From NCBI RefSeq assembly GCF_000759955.1, contig NZ_JNAL01000011.1:1-53588 (forward strand): a stretch of 53,588 bases of DNA, in the 5' to 3' direction. Of the stretch, positions 43,508 through 52,848 are shown one piece after another; position 1 is the stretch's first letter; every line of letters begins with the position of its first letter. This DNA comes from Prochlorococcus marinus str. MIT 9201. GTDB taxonomy: Bacteria; Cyanobacteriota; Cyanobacteriia; PCC-6307; Cyanobiaceae. The position numbers and the translations under genes were made by a program. The notes under the pieces were generated by a model. The model was given only the letters and a program-made list of their open reading frames with translations. It did not search any database and was not told the origin of the DNA.

Positions 43508-46500
43508 TTATTCTTTTTTAATTACTAAGTCTTTGTCAAAATTTTTTATTTCGTCAACAAATGAACTAAACCAATAAATTAATTGATCAATTTGATTTTG
43601 AGTTTCAGTTACTCCTAAACCTCTTATGGTTATGATTGATAATTGTTCTCCCTCATCAAAATTAAATTTATTTTGAACACTACTAGCTAAAGAATTTTTA
43701 AGAATTTTAAAAGTAGAATTTTTTAATTTGGTCTCTATCAAAATGTTTGGCTTTTTTAGTTTGATCTTATTAAAACCACATTTTTTGGCAAGTAATTTTA
43801 GTCTCATTATCAAAATTAAGGACTCAACAGGTTTGGGTAAGGTTCCATATCTATTCCCCCAGTCCTTAGCTAATTCAATTAATTCATTATTGTTTGAACA
43901 TTCTGTAGCAGATTTGTAAGCCTCCAGCTTCTCTTCTCTGTTTAATATCCATGTTGCAGGTATAAATGCATTTATTGGGAGATCAATTTGAGTGTCGTTA
44001 ACTTCAGGTATTTCTTGCCCACTGATTTCTGAAATCGCCTCATGGAGCATTTCTATATATAAATCATATCCAATAGCATTAACTTTTCCACTTTGTTCTT
44101 CTCCTAGTAAACTACCAACACCTCTTATTTCCATATCTTTCATTGCAAGTTGGTATCCACTTCCTAGTTCTGAAAAGTCTTTTATTGCTTTCAATCTTTG
44201 TTTTGCAGCGTCATTAATTTTATTTATATTTGGATAAAACAACCAAGCATGCGCTTGTACACCGCTTCTGCCAACTCTTCCTCTAAGTTGATAAAGTTGC
44301 GAAAGGCCAAATTTGTGAGAATCTTCAATAATGATTGTATTCACTTTAGGGATGTCTAATCCGCTTTCAATTATCGTTGTGCATATCATTAGATCTACTT
44401 CTCCATTATTAAAAGCAATCATTGCATTTTCAAGCTCTGTTTCGTTCATTTGTCCATGAGCAACAATAAATTTTAAGTTGGGAAACATATTTTTTAATTT
44501 GTTTACTGCCTGATCAATATCAGAAATTCTTGGAAGAACATAAAAAATTTGACCTCCCCTATCAAGTTCTTGATTAATTGCAGTTCTTATAACATCCATA
44601 TCTATTTCAGATAAATATGTTTTTATTGATCTTCTTGATGGAGGAGGAGTATTTAGTAAGCTCATTTGTCTTAGTCCAGATAAGCTCATATAAAGAGTTC
44701 TTGGAATTGGGGTTGCCGAGAGAGTTAGAACGTCTATGTTAGTTTTGATTTTTTTAATTTTTTCCTTTTGCCTTACTCCAAATCTTTGTTCTTCATCAAT
44801 AACAAGTAGTCCTAGGTTTTTAATTTCTATTTCTTTTCCTAAAATTTGGTGCGTTGCTACAACTAAATCAATTTTGTTATTTTTCAAACCTGCATAGATT
44901 TCCTTTCTTTCATTAACGGTTTTGAATCTATTGAGTAATGATACTTTTATTGGGTAAGGTGCAAATCTATTGTTTATTGTTCTCCAATGTTGCTGAGCTA
45001 AGATTGTTGTGGGTGCTAGTAATATTACCTGTTTGCCTGATGTAATAGCCTTAAAAATAGCCCGAACAGCGACTTCTGTTTTACCAAATCCTACATCTCC
45101 ACAAATTAGCCTATCCATTGGCTTATCACTTTCCATATCTGATTTTATCTCCTCTACAGCAGTAATTTGATCAGGTGTTGGTTGATAAGGGAATGATTCC
45201 TCTAATTCATCTTGCCAAGGTCCATCTTCTGGGTAAATGTAACCCTTTAACTTTTCTCTCTTTGCATAAAGTTTTAAAATATCGACAGCAACTTTTTTAA
45301 TTTGTTTCTTATTTTTATCTTTTATTCTTTCCCATTCAGTCCCTCCTAATTTATTTATTTTGGGCTTTATTTTTCCGCTTGATCTATATCTGTTAACACT
45401 ACCAAGTTGATCAGCGGCAACACTTATCTTTCCATCCTGATACTGAATAACTAAATAATCTCTCGAATCTCCAGTTATATTTATTTTTTCAATTTTTAAA
45501 AATTTTCCTATTCCATGATTCTTATGAACTATAAAATCACCGGGATTAATCTTATTTAAATTTATATTTGAATTGACACTTCTTTTTTTTCTTCTTATGA
45601 ATACATTATTAAAGAGAGATTGTTGTGAAAATAATTCTTTATCTGTTATCAGGACAACTTTCCATATCGGAAGATAAAAACCCTCGATTTCATAATTGTT
45701 CTTATTTTTTAAAATTAAAGGAGTAGAATTATTAATTGACTTAAATGCTTCATCAATAATATTAGGATTGTTTAAGAAGTTTGTATTACATTCGTGCTCA
45801 AAAAGTAAAGTCCTTGTTCTTAATGGCTGTGCTGATAAAATCCATACTTTTTCATTATTTTTTATATGTTTATTAATATCATTTGATAATTTTCCTATAT
45901 TTTTTGAGTATGAATTCAATCTTTTATCGTTTAACAAAAACCTATTATCAATATTGACTTTAGATTCAAATTCATAAAATTTTATTAAATTAAAATTTTC
46001 TAGTGAATTTAATATTTGGTCAAACTTTAAATGCAAATTAGGTTTTGCTTCTAGATTAATGTCATTATTTTTAAGGTTCTTATTTAATTCATACGCACAA
46101 TTATCAAAATTACTTTCTGAATCAAGATACCAATTATTAGCAAATTTTTTACAATCTTCTAATTCATCAACTACAAGAATTGTTTCCCTATTTATAAAAT
46201 CTATTATATTTGAGGGTTCTTTTTCAATTATTCCTAAATAACAATCAAGATTATTTTTATTAATATCTTCTGAATTAAAAATTCCGTTCTTAGATAAATT
46301 ATTAAGCTTATCTTTTATTAGCAAATCAAATCCAGCATGCATTATTTCAATATTATTGATATTTTCTAATGTTTTCTGTGTATATGGATCATATTCTCTT
46401 ATTTTCTCAATTACATTATCAAAAAATTCTAATCTTATGGGAAACTCATTATTGACAGGATAAATATCTATGATTTCCCCTCTCCTACTCCAGAATCCTT

Positions 46501-47020
46501 CTGTTGAAGTTACATTATCCTTCTTATAACCCAGCAAAGTAAGTTTGTTTGCTAATTCTTGAATCTCGATTTGAATCCCTTTTTGCAAATCTAACTTGTT
46601 TTCAATTAATAAGTTTTTATTTATTAGATGAGGTTGTAATGATCTCTCTGTTGATATAACAATATTAAGTTCATTTTTCTCTTTTTTTATTAATTTGGAT
46701 AAAACAGTAAGCTGACTAAATTCAATCTCTTTGGATTTATTTATTGATGCGTAGGGTAGATGTTCTGTTGGAGGATAATATAAAACTGCTTTATCATTTA
46801 TACTTTCAAAATAACCAATCCATTTGTATGCAATTTCTACATTAGGACAAATTAATAATATATTTTTTCCCTCTTTTTTTGCGATGCTATCTAAGATTAT
46901 TGATTTTGCATATCTACTTGAACCAACAATATTTAATTCGTTATTTTTTGAAATTCTTTTTATTAATTCAGAAGTAATTTGTGAGTCCGAAATATAATCC
47001 ACTAAAGTATTTAAACTCAT
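43508..47020 (-). CDS. mfd: Transcription-repair coupling factor
   Basis: Mfd displaces RNA polymerase stalled at DNA damage and recruits UvrA. The 1170 residues show UvrB-like N-terminal domains, the RNA-polymerase-interacting PGDFIVHKNHGIGKF segment near 490, and an SF2 helicase core with Walker A GDVGFGKTEVAVRA (about 640), DEEQRFG (about 743) and the TRG region. Length matches the family. It is divergent from the TerC gene (71-bp gap). Confidence 0.96.
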   Translation of the reverse strand: MSLNTLVDYISDSQITSELIKRISKNNELNIVGSSRYAKSIILDSIAKKEGKNILLICPNVEIAYKWIGYFESINDKAVLYYPPTEHLPYASINKSKEIEFSQLTVLSKLIKKEKNELNIVISTERSLQPHLINKNLLIENKLDLQKGIQIEIQELANKLTLLGYKKDNVTSTEGFWSRRGEIIDIYPVNNEFPIRLEFFDNVIEKIREYDPYTQKTLENINNIEIMHAGFDLLIKDKLNNLSKNGIFNSEDINKNNLDCYLGIIEKEPSNIIDFINRETILVVDELEDCKKFANNWYLDSESNFDNCAYELNKNLKNNDINLEAKPNLHLKFDQILNSLENFNLIKFYEFESKVNIDNRFLLNDKRLNSYSKNIGKLSNDINKHIKNNEKVWILSAQPLRTRTLLFEHECNTNFLNNPNIIDEAFKSINNSTPLILKNKNNYEIEGFYLPIWKVVLITDKELFSQQSLFNNVFIRRKKRSVNSNINLNKINPGDFIVHKNHGIGKFLKIEKINITGDSRDYLVIQYQDGKISVAADQLGSVNRYRSSGKIKPKINKLGGTEWERIKDKNKKQIKKVAVDILKLYAKREKLKGYIYPEDGPWQDELEESFPYQPTPDQITAVEEIKSDMESDKPMDRLICGDVGFGKTEVAVRAIFKAITSGKQVILLAPTTILAQQHWRTINNRFAPYPIKVSLLNRFKTVNERKEIYAGLKNNKIDLVVATHQILGKEIEIKNLGLLVIDEEQRFGVRQKEKIKKIKTNIDVLTLSATPIPRTLYMSLSGLRQMSLLNTPPPSRRSIKTYLSEIDMDVIRTAINQELDRGGQIFYVLPRISDIDQAVNKLKNMFPNLKFIVAHGQMNETELENAMIAFNNGEVDLMICTTIIESGLDIPKVNTIIIEDSHKFGLSQLYQLRGRVGRSGVQAHAWLFYPNINKINDAAKQRLKAIKDFSELGSGYQLAMKDMEIRGVGSLLGEEQSGKVNAIGYDLYIEMLHEAISEISGQEIPEVNDTQIDLPINAFIPATWILNREEKLEAYKSATECSNNNELIELAKDWGNRYGTLPKPVESLILIMRLKLLAKKCGFNKIKLKKPNILIETKLKNSTFKILKNSLASSVQNKFNFDEGEQLSIITIRGLGVTETQNQIDQLIYWFSSFVDEIKNFDKDLVIKKE

Positions 47021-47094
47021 TTATAGATATCAATCTTGATTACAAATATCCGATCTATTATATTAGATTTTATACTAATTGTGAATAATATTTG

Positions 47095-47805
47095 ATGGAT
47101 TCAGCTGCAATAAATTCTTTTATACCCACACTAGATCAGGTAGATAGTTGGTACGAAATCTTTACACTTTTACCAATATTAATTGCTCTAGAATTATTAT
47201 TATCGGCAGATAATGCTGTCGCACTAGCTTCCCTTACTAAATCCCTCGACAGTTCAGAATTAAGGTCAAGAGCCTTAAATATTGGAATAACAATATCTTT
47301 ATTATTTAGAATTATTCTGATCATATTATCTAATGCTTTTCTAAAGTTTATTCTTATTAGAGTTTTTGCTGGTTTTTATTTAATATACTTATTCTTCTCA
47401 AATGTTTTTTTAAATTCAGATATAGAAAACACTGAAAATGGGACAGATAATGATAAAAATAATTTTAGGTTCTTAAGGGTTGTAGCGCTTCTTTCAATTA
47501 CTGATTTTGCTTTTTCCATAGATAGTATCACTACTGCAGTAGCTATCAGTGATCAATACATATTAATTATATTTGGAGCAGTGATTGGAGTATTAGCCTT
47601 AAGATTTACATCGGGGATTTTTCTAAAACTTCTGGATATATTTTCTAGATTAGAAACAGCCGGTTACATAGCAATTTTAATAGTGGGGATTAAACTTTTA
47701 CTAAATACGTTAATTAAAGAATCTATTCTTCCAGACTATTATTTTTATTTTTTGATTCTTTTTGCTTTCATTTGGGGATTCTCCAAAAAAGAATCTAAAA
47801 CTTAA
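47095..47805 (+). CDS. TerC family integral membrane protein
   Basis: From ATG 47095 the product has 236 residues and six to seven spans. The two family motifs of charged residues inside membrane segments are present: ELLLSADNAVALA (34-46) and FAFSIDSITTAVA (about 140-152). TerC proteins are linked to metal-ion (notably Mn) efflux and, in plants and cyanobacteria, to thylakoid membrane assembly. TTG 47092 directly precedes the ATG. It overlaps fmt by 4 bp, convergently. Confidence 0.88.
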   Translation: MDSAAINSFIPTLDQVDSWYEIFTLLPILIALELLLSADNAVALASLTKSLDSSELRSRALNIGITISLLFRIILIILSNAFLKFILIRVFAGFYLIYLFFSNVFLNSDIENTENGTDNDKNNFRFLRVVALLSITDFAFSIDSITTAVAISDQYILIIFGAVIGVLALRFTSGIFLKLLDIFSRLETAGYIAILIVGIKLLLNTLIKESILPDYYFYFLILFAFIWGFSKKESKT

Positions 47806-48788
47806 TCTGAGAAATATTCACCTACTGATGGCTTTAACTGTTGTATCAATTGCTTTTTGCTAGTAATGTTTTTGCCTTCAAGTTTTGCTTCTAACAAAAT
47901 AATTGGATCAGTTTTAGTTGAAATTATTATTCCTTCATTTTCTATTACAGCAAGAATAATACCTGGTCTTGAATAATTGATCATTAAAAGGTATTTTTCA
48001 TTTTTAATTTCATCACTACTCAAAACTTTGATTTTGAGTATTTTTAGGTTCTTACCTCTAAAAGTTGTATTTGCTCGCGGGTATAAACCTTTTATTTTTT
48101 GTGTAATTTCAGTTGCCTCATTACCCCAATCAACTATAAAGTCTGATTTTTCAATCATTCTTGCGTAAGTAATTTCTCTTCCAACGGAATTTTGTTTTTT
48201 CAATGGAGAATTTATATTTTTATAAATATTTTCTTCGAGTAGTGATGTGGCATTTAAAAATAATTTTGCAGATAAAATACTAAGTTTTTCCGATAGTGTA
48301 TTTAAATTATCGTCATTACCAATTTTAATTTTTTCTTCCAATAATAAGTCTCCAGTATCTAGTCCCTCATCCATTTTCATAATTCCTACACCAGTAAATT
48401 CATCCCCTTTTATAAGGGACCATTGGATTGGGGCAGCACCACGCCATCTTGGAAGTAATGAAGCATGTGCGTTCCAACAACCAAATTTTGGGATTTCCAA
48501 TATCTCTTTGGGTAAAATTTTCCCGTAAGCTATCACAATAAATAAATCACAAGATAGTGATTTAAGTTCATTTATAAAATGTATATTGTCCCTGATTCTT
48601 TCTGGTGTATAAATCTTTATTGATTCCTGCTCAGCAAAGCTTTTAATAGGTGAGGATATTAATTTATTCCCCCTAGATCTTTTCTTATCTGGTTGGCTAA
48701 CTACTGCAATTACATCGTGCTTAGATTTAATAAAAATATCAAGGCTAGCAATTGAATATTCAGGTGTTCCCCAGAATATAATTCTCAC
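47802..48788 (-). CDS. fmt: Methionyl-tRNA formyltransferase
   Basis: Fmt formylates the initiator Met-tRNA using 10-formyl-tetrahydrofolate, and an initiator tRNA-Met gene lies elsewhere in this window. The 328 residues contain IAYGKILP (87-94), the catalytic Asn106 and His108 in WNAHASLLPRWRGAAP (105-120) and Asp144 in GLDTGDLLL. The C-terminal OB-fold part (about 210-310) is complete. Its start overlaps the tldE stop by 4 bp. Confidence 0.96.
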   Translation of the reverse strand: MRIIFWGTPEYSIASLDIFIKSKHDVIAVVSQPDKKRSRGNKLISSPIKSFAEQESIKIYTPERIRDNIHFINELKSLSCDLFIVIAYGKILPKEILEIPKFGCWNAHASLLPRWRGAAPIQWSLIKGDEFTGVGIMKMDEGLDTGDLLLEEKIKIGNDDNLNTLSEKLSILSAKLFLNATSLLEENIYKNINSPLKKQNSVGREITYARMIEKSDFIVDWGNEATEITQKIKGLYPRANTTFRGKNLKILKIKVLSSDEIKNEKYLLMINYSRPGIILAVIENEGIIISTKTDPIILLEAKLEGKNITSKKQLIQQLKPSVGEYFSD

Positions 48789-50137
48789 GCGTCACCAGTT
48801 ATTGATAATTCATCTACCCATATATGTGGAGAAATACCACTTGTTGTTACTTCCTGGTTTGATTCAATATTTACTATATTCTTCAAAAGATATTTGATAT
48901 CCCCCGCTACAGTTGCAGATTCTATTGAGATTTTTTTACCGTTTTTATAGAGCCATCCATCAAATGGAAGAGAGAATGAACCCTGACTTGCTTTGACACC
49001 TGCATGGATTGCATTTAATTCTTCAATATAAACAAATTCTCCCTCATAAGTAGAGTGATCTAATGATGTTTTTAGAGCTGAGTTTTCCTCTGATTTCTCA
49101 ACTACTATCCAATCAGGAGATACTGAGACCTTTGATCCTAGTCCAGCGTGGCCTGTGGGGATTGTTTTAAATATTCTTGCAGTTGATTCAGAATGTATAA
49201 AATTTTCAAGTCTCCCTTTATTAATTAAACATAGCCTTTTGGTAGGAGTTCCCTCTCCATCAAATGGTGATGAAGAAATATTCTTTTCGTGAAGACCATC
49301 ATCATAAATGTTAAGTGCTTCTGTAGATAGTTTCTTTCCAATAGAATTTTTATTAGATAAACTAACTCCATCTAAAATGCTTCTAGCATTAAACATTGAA
49401 CTAAAGGCATTAATGATCGTTAAAAAAGACTCTGGGGAAAAACATATTAAATATTTATCAGTTTTTATAGGTGAATAATTTAAATGAGAAATTGTTTTAT
49501 TAAAAGCCTCTTTAATACACGACTCTATATCTATATCTTCAACTCCATATCCAAGTTTTACAGAACCTGAGCTACGAGGTTTCTTATTTTTCTCTTCTGC
49601 TCTTGCATATAAATAAAGTGCAGCTTGACTTTTGGTATAACTCCTAAAGGCACCATCACTATTTGCATAGACTCTCTCATAAAAACTCTCAGATAGACCA
49701 TTATACGGAACAGATTTTATGGATTCATGGCTTTCTAATAGTTTTACTTCCGCTTCTCTTAAAAGAGTAAGTAATTTTTTTATTCCAACAGGATTTCTTT
49801 CTTTTGTGTCCTTAACTTCAATAGGGTCCTTGGCTAGTGGTGAGAATTCTGTTCTTTCATTCTTGTTGCCAAAATCAGATGCAATATTTGCTTGATATAG
49901 AGCTTTTTTAATACCAGATTCACTGATATCACTAGTTGTTGTAATACCAACTAAATTAGATTCGTTCCAAACTCTTATAGTTAAAATTTGTTTTTGTGAT
50001 GCCTTAAGTTGTTTAGCCTCACCTTTATCTACTTGCACAGAATAATCATTAGAAAAGCTTGCACCATAATCCCATTTTTTGAGATTTAGAGAATCTGCAG
50101 CTTCAGAGATTTGAGTTGTTATTTCTTTTGAATTCAT
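48785..50137 (-). CDS. pmbA: TldE/PmbA family metalloprotease subunit
   Basis: TldE is the non-catalytic partner of TldD; the heterodimer cleaves peptides and completes RiPPs such as microcin B17 in other bacteria. The 450 residues have the PmbA pattern (YGASFSNDYSVQVDKGEAKQ, RARAEEKNK, PFDGEGTPTKRLCLINKG) and lack the HExxxH motif. Next gene upstream is tldD (3-bp gap); fmt overlaps at the downstream end. No RiPP precursor gene was seen nearby. Confidence 0.92.
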   Translation of the reverse strand: MNSKEITTQISEAADSLNLKKWDYGASFSNDYSVQVDKGEAKQLKASQKQILTIRVWNESNLVGITTTSDISESGIKKALYQANIASDFGNKNERTEFSPLAKDPIEVKDTKERNPVGIKKLLTLLREAEVKLLESHESIKSVPYNGLSESFYERVYANSDGAFRSYTKSQAALYLYARAEEKNKKPRSSGSVKLGYGVEDIDIESCIKEAFNKTISHLNYSPIKTDKYLICFSPESFLTIINAFSSMFNARSILDGVSLSNKNSIGKKLSTEALNIYDDGLHEKNISSSPFDGEGTPTKRLCLINKGRLENFIHSESTARIFKTIPTGHAGLGSKVSVSPDWIVVEKSEENSALKTSLDHSTYEGEFVYIEELNAIHAGVKASQGSFSLPFDGWLYKNGKKISIESATVAGDIKYLLKNIVNIESNQEVTTSGISPHIWVDELSITGDA

Positions 50138-50140
50138 ATC

Positions 50141-51565
50141 CTATCTTCCGCCAACAGTGATTGAATCAACCTTTATGTGGGGTTGGCCAACAGTTACGTT
50201 GACACTTCCACTGATGGATCCACAGAATCCAGGAGCTAATTCGAGGTCATTTCCGCACATTGATATTTTTGGCATAACTTCTTTAGCCTCACCAATCAAA
50301 GTTGCTCCCTTTACTGGATTAGTTAATTTGCCATTTTTAATAAGATATCCTTCTTCTACTGCAAAATTAAATTGTCCTGTGGCGCCTACACTGCCACCAC
50401 CCATTGATTTGCAGTAAAGACCATCACTTATACTATTGATTAAATCCTCTTTAGAGTGCTCACCCTTAGCTATATAAGTATTTCTCATTCGTGAAGCTGC
50501 AGCAAAAGAATAATTTTGTCTTCTTCCACTTCCTGTTCTTTTATGGCCAGTTCTTAATTCACCTGCTCTGTCGGATATGAATTTTTTTAAAATTCCATCT
50601 TTTATAAGAACTGATTTTTCGGGTTCCATTCCTTCATCATCTACTGATAATGAACCAAAGGATCCTTCTGAAATTCCTTCATCTATTGCTGTTACAGATT
50701 CATGTGCAATTTTTTCATTCAATTTATTCTCAAATGGTGTTGTTCCTCTCTCTATTTGAGTAGTTTCAAGTAAATGACCGCAGGCTTCGTGGAATATAAC
50801 ACCACCAAATTTATTAGCTAATACAACAGGCATTTGACCCGCATCAACATAGTCTGCATACAACATGTTCATTGAGCTTTCGAATACATCATTTGCTGCT
50901 TTTTCGTGATCCCATAATCTGAATTCATGAGGCATTCCTGACGATCCAAATCTTCTACTTCCACTAGATCTATATTGGGCATCACTAGCAATCACGTTGA
51001 GTCCAACTGTTTGATGCAACCTAATATCTGAGACATAGGTCCCATCGCTGGAGGCTATAATTACTTCTTGCAGATTTCTTGAATAACTTCCTTTTCTAGT
51101 TATTATTTTACTATTTTTTTTAAGTGACTTTGTGCTGGCTAATAGTTTTTCACTTATCTCATGAATCGATGGGACTTCATTAATCCATTTTTTCTTGGAT
51201 AAACTGTAATCTTTATGTTTATTTAAACCGTTAAATAATTCTCTATTATTTTTGTCTGAAATATCCAACATCTCAATAGCTTGAGATACTGATCTCATCA
51301 AACCTTGTTTTGTTAAATCATTTGTACTTACAAATCCGTCCCTTTTGTCTTTGAAAATTCTAATTCCAGCACCCTTTCCAAATGATGGACTTACACTTGT
51401 AATAAAATCTTCTTCAGCTAGTACACTTGCGTTATCAGTATTTTCTATAAATATTTCAACAAAATCAGCCCCAAGTCCCATCCCATAAAATATGACTTCT
51501 TCTAATAAATCTTTATTGCAACTACCAAATTCGATTTCATTTAACTTGATTTGTGACGAAAGCAT
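50141..51565 (-). CDS. tldD: TldD family zinc metalloprotease
   Basis: The catalytic subunit of the TldD-TldE protease. The 474 residues hold the zinc motif HEACGH (259-264), preceded by FGGVIFHE and followed by LLETTQIERG; a conserved FCGS near the C-terminus provides the Cys ligand. It sits 31 bp downstream of acsF, so an acsF-tldD-tldE-fmt transcript is likely. The natural substrate in cyanobacteria is unknown. Confidence 0.94.
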   Translation of the reverse strand: MLSSQIKLNEIEFGSCNKDLLEEVIFYGMGLGADFVEIFIENTDNASVLAEEDFITSVSPSFGKGAGIRIFKDKRDGFVSTNDLTKQGLMRSVSQAIEMLDISDKNNRELFNGLNKHKDYSLSKKKWINEVPSIHEISEKLLASTKSLKKNSKIITRKGSYSRNLQEVIIASSDGTYVSDIRLHQTVGLNVIASDAQYRSSGSRRFGSSGMPHEFRLWDHEKAANDVFESSMNMLYADYVDAGQMPVVLANKFGGVIFHEACGHLLETTQIERGTTPFENKLNEKIAHESVTAIDEGISEGSFGSLSVDDEGMEPEKSVLIKDGILKKFISDRAGELRTGHKRTGSGRRQNYSFAAASRMRNTYIAKGEHSKEDLINSISDGLYCKSMGGGSVGATGQFNFAVEEGYLIKNGKLTNPVKGATLIGEAKEVMPKISMCGNDLELAPGFCGSISGSVNVTVGQPHIKVDSITVGGR

Positions 51566-51596
51566 TTGAGTCTATAAATTTACTCTTTAAATAAGA

Positions 51597-52769
51597 TTAT
51601 CTAATGGAAGGTTGATAGTCTTTACTGTCTAGAGGTTTTAATAAGTATAGTCTTAATAGTTGGTAACCGTTTGAAATAAAGATTGGTAATTTTGATAATA
51701 CTTTATTTGGATTTTGATTATCGTTTTTGTCTATTTCTGCTAATCGCTTACCATTTTCCACAATACTGTCTAGTCTTCTATAGAAAGACTCATCGAAGAC
51801 GTTTAGAACTACAGGGAATACTCTTGCTGAGGTTTCATTTGTCTTGTTAATTACAAACTGATCGTATTCTCTGGCATCTAAACCTAGTGCACTATAAAAA
51901 TCTTTCTTTGTGCCTTGATCTCTAATGTACATAGTTGCAAAAACAGCTAATAGGAAAAATCTAGACCATAATTTTGAAACTAAAGGATGATTGTTCAAGA
52001 AATATCTAAACCTATGGAAATAGTCAAATAATGGATGTGTAAAGGTAGTTCCGCCTATTGTGATTTTATTGCTTAAAGACTTAACTGTACGTGGTTGAGC
52101 TTTCATTAGTGCGTCAAAGAAATCACCATGCCTATTTTCATCTTGACACCAATTTTCAAAGAAGTTGAAAAGTGGGAAAATTTTACCTTCAGGATTTTTT
52201 TCGAGATGTCTAAATATTGCTATATACCTCCAATAACCAATTTTTTCTGATATGTAGGTAGCGTAAAAAATACTTCTTGGTGGGAAATAAGTGTAATCTT
52301 TATTTGCGGTTAAAAAACCTAAATCTAACTGTAAGCCAAAGTCATTCATTGACTTATTCAAGAATCCCGCATGTCGAGCTTCGTCCCTAGCCATATGAGC
52401 AAAACATTCTGCGAGAAGTGGATTTTTATCTTTTATTCTTTTACTCAGTTCCTTGTATAAAAGAAAACCTGAAAATTCTGATGTACAACTTCCCTCCAGA
52501 AAATCTACAAAAAGTTCTCTCGTTTTAGGATCTAATTTATCAGCGGCACCTTCAAATTCTTTATTTCTTACAAAGTGATGCCTATTATAATCTTTCCTAA
52601 ATTCTTCACAAATAGCCTCCAATTCTTCTTCGTTAATTGTAAGGTCCATCTTTTCCATCGCTTCAAAATCTGTCGTATAGAAATTTGGAGTTAAGATTGT
52701 ATCTTTAGCAATCTCCTTTCCTCTGTTAACAGATTTAATATTTTTTGGTTCAATAGTTGATTTGGACAT
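51597..52769 (-). CDS. acsF: Mg-protoporphyrin IX monomethyl ester oxidative cyclase
   Basis: AcsF (ChlE, CHL27) is the aerobic di-iron enzyme that forms ring E of chlorophyll. The 390 residues contain the two di-iron helix pairs: Glu98 with DEARH (129-133), and Glu175 with [10 protein letters not shown] (210-219). The N-terminal [20 protein letters not shown] is typical. It is the oxygen-dependent form; anaerobic bchE is not seen. It lies 79 bp downstream of the DUF2996 gene, in the same direction. Confidence 0.97.
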   Translation of the reverse strand: MSKSTIEPKNIKSVNRGKEIAKDTILTPNFYTTDFEAMEKMDLTINEEELEAICEEFRKDYNRHHFVRNKEFEGAADKLDPKTRELFVDFLEGSCTSEFSGFLLYKELSKRIKDKNPLLAECFAHMARDEARHAGFLNKSMNDFGLQLDLGFLTANKDYTYFPPRSIFYATYISEKIGYWRYIAIFRHLEKNPEGKIFPLFNFFENWCQDENRHGDFFDALMKAQPRTVKSLSNKITIGGTTFTHPLFDYFHRFRYFLNNHPLVSKLWSRFFLLAVFATMYIRDQGTKKDFYSALGLDAREYDQFVINKTNETSARVFPVVLNVFDESFYRRLDSIVENGKRLAEIDKNDNQNPNKVLSKLPIFISNGYQLLRLYLLKPLDSKDYQPSIR

Positions 52770-52848
52770 CTCTTTTTGTTTATTAATACTATTATTTACT
52801 ATGATTTGCTTTTTCGAGGGAAAAGTTAACTTGGTGTTATTGTTTCAT

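Noticed and set aside
43728-46241. Several open frames of 60-93 residues antisense to mfd
   Set aside because: They are shadows of the mfd reading frame with Leu/Ile/Ser-rich antisense composition and no start signals.
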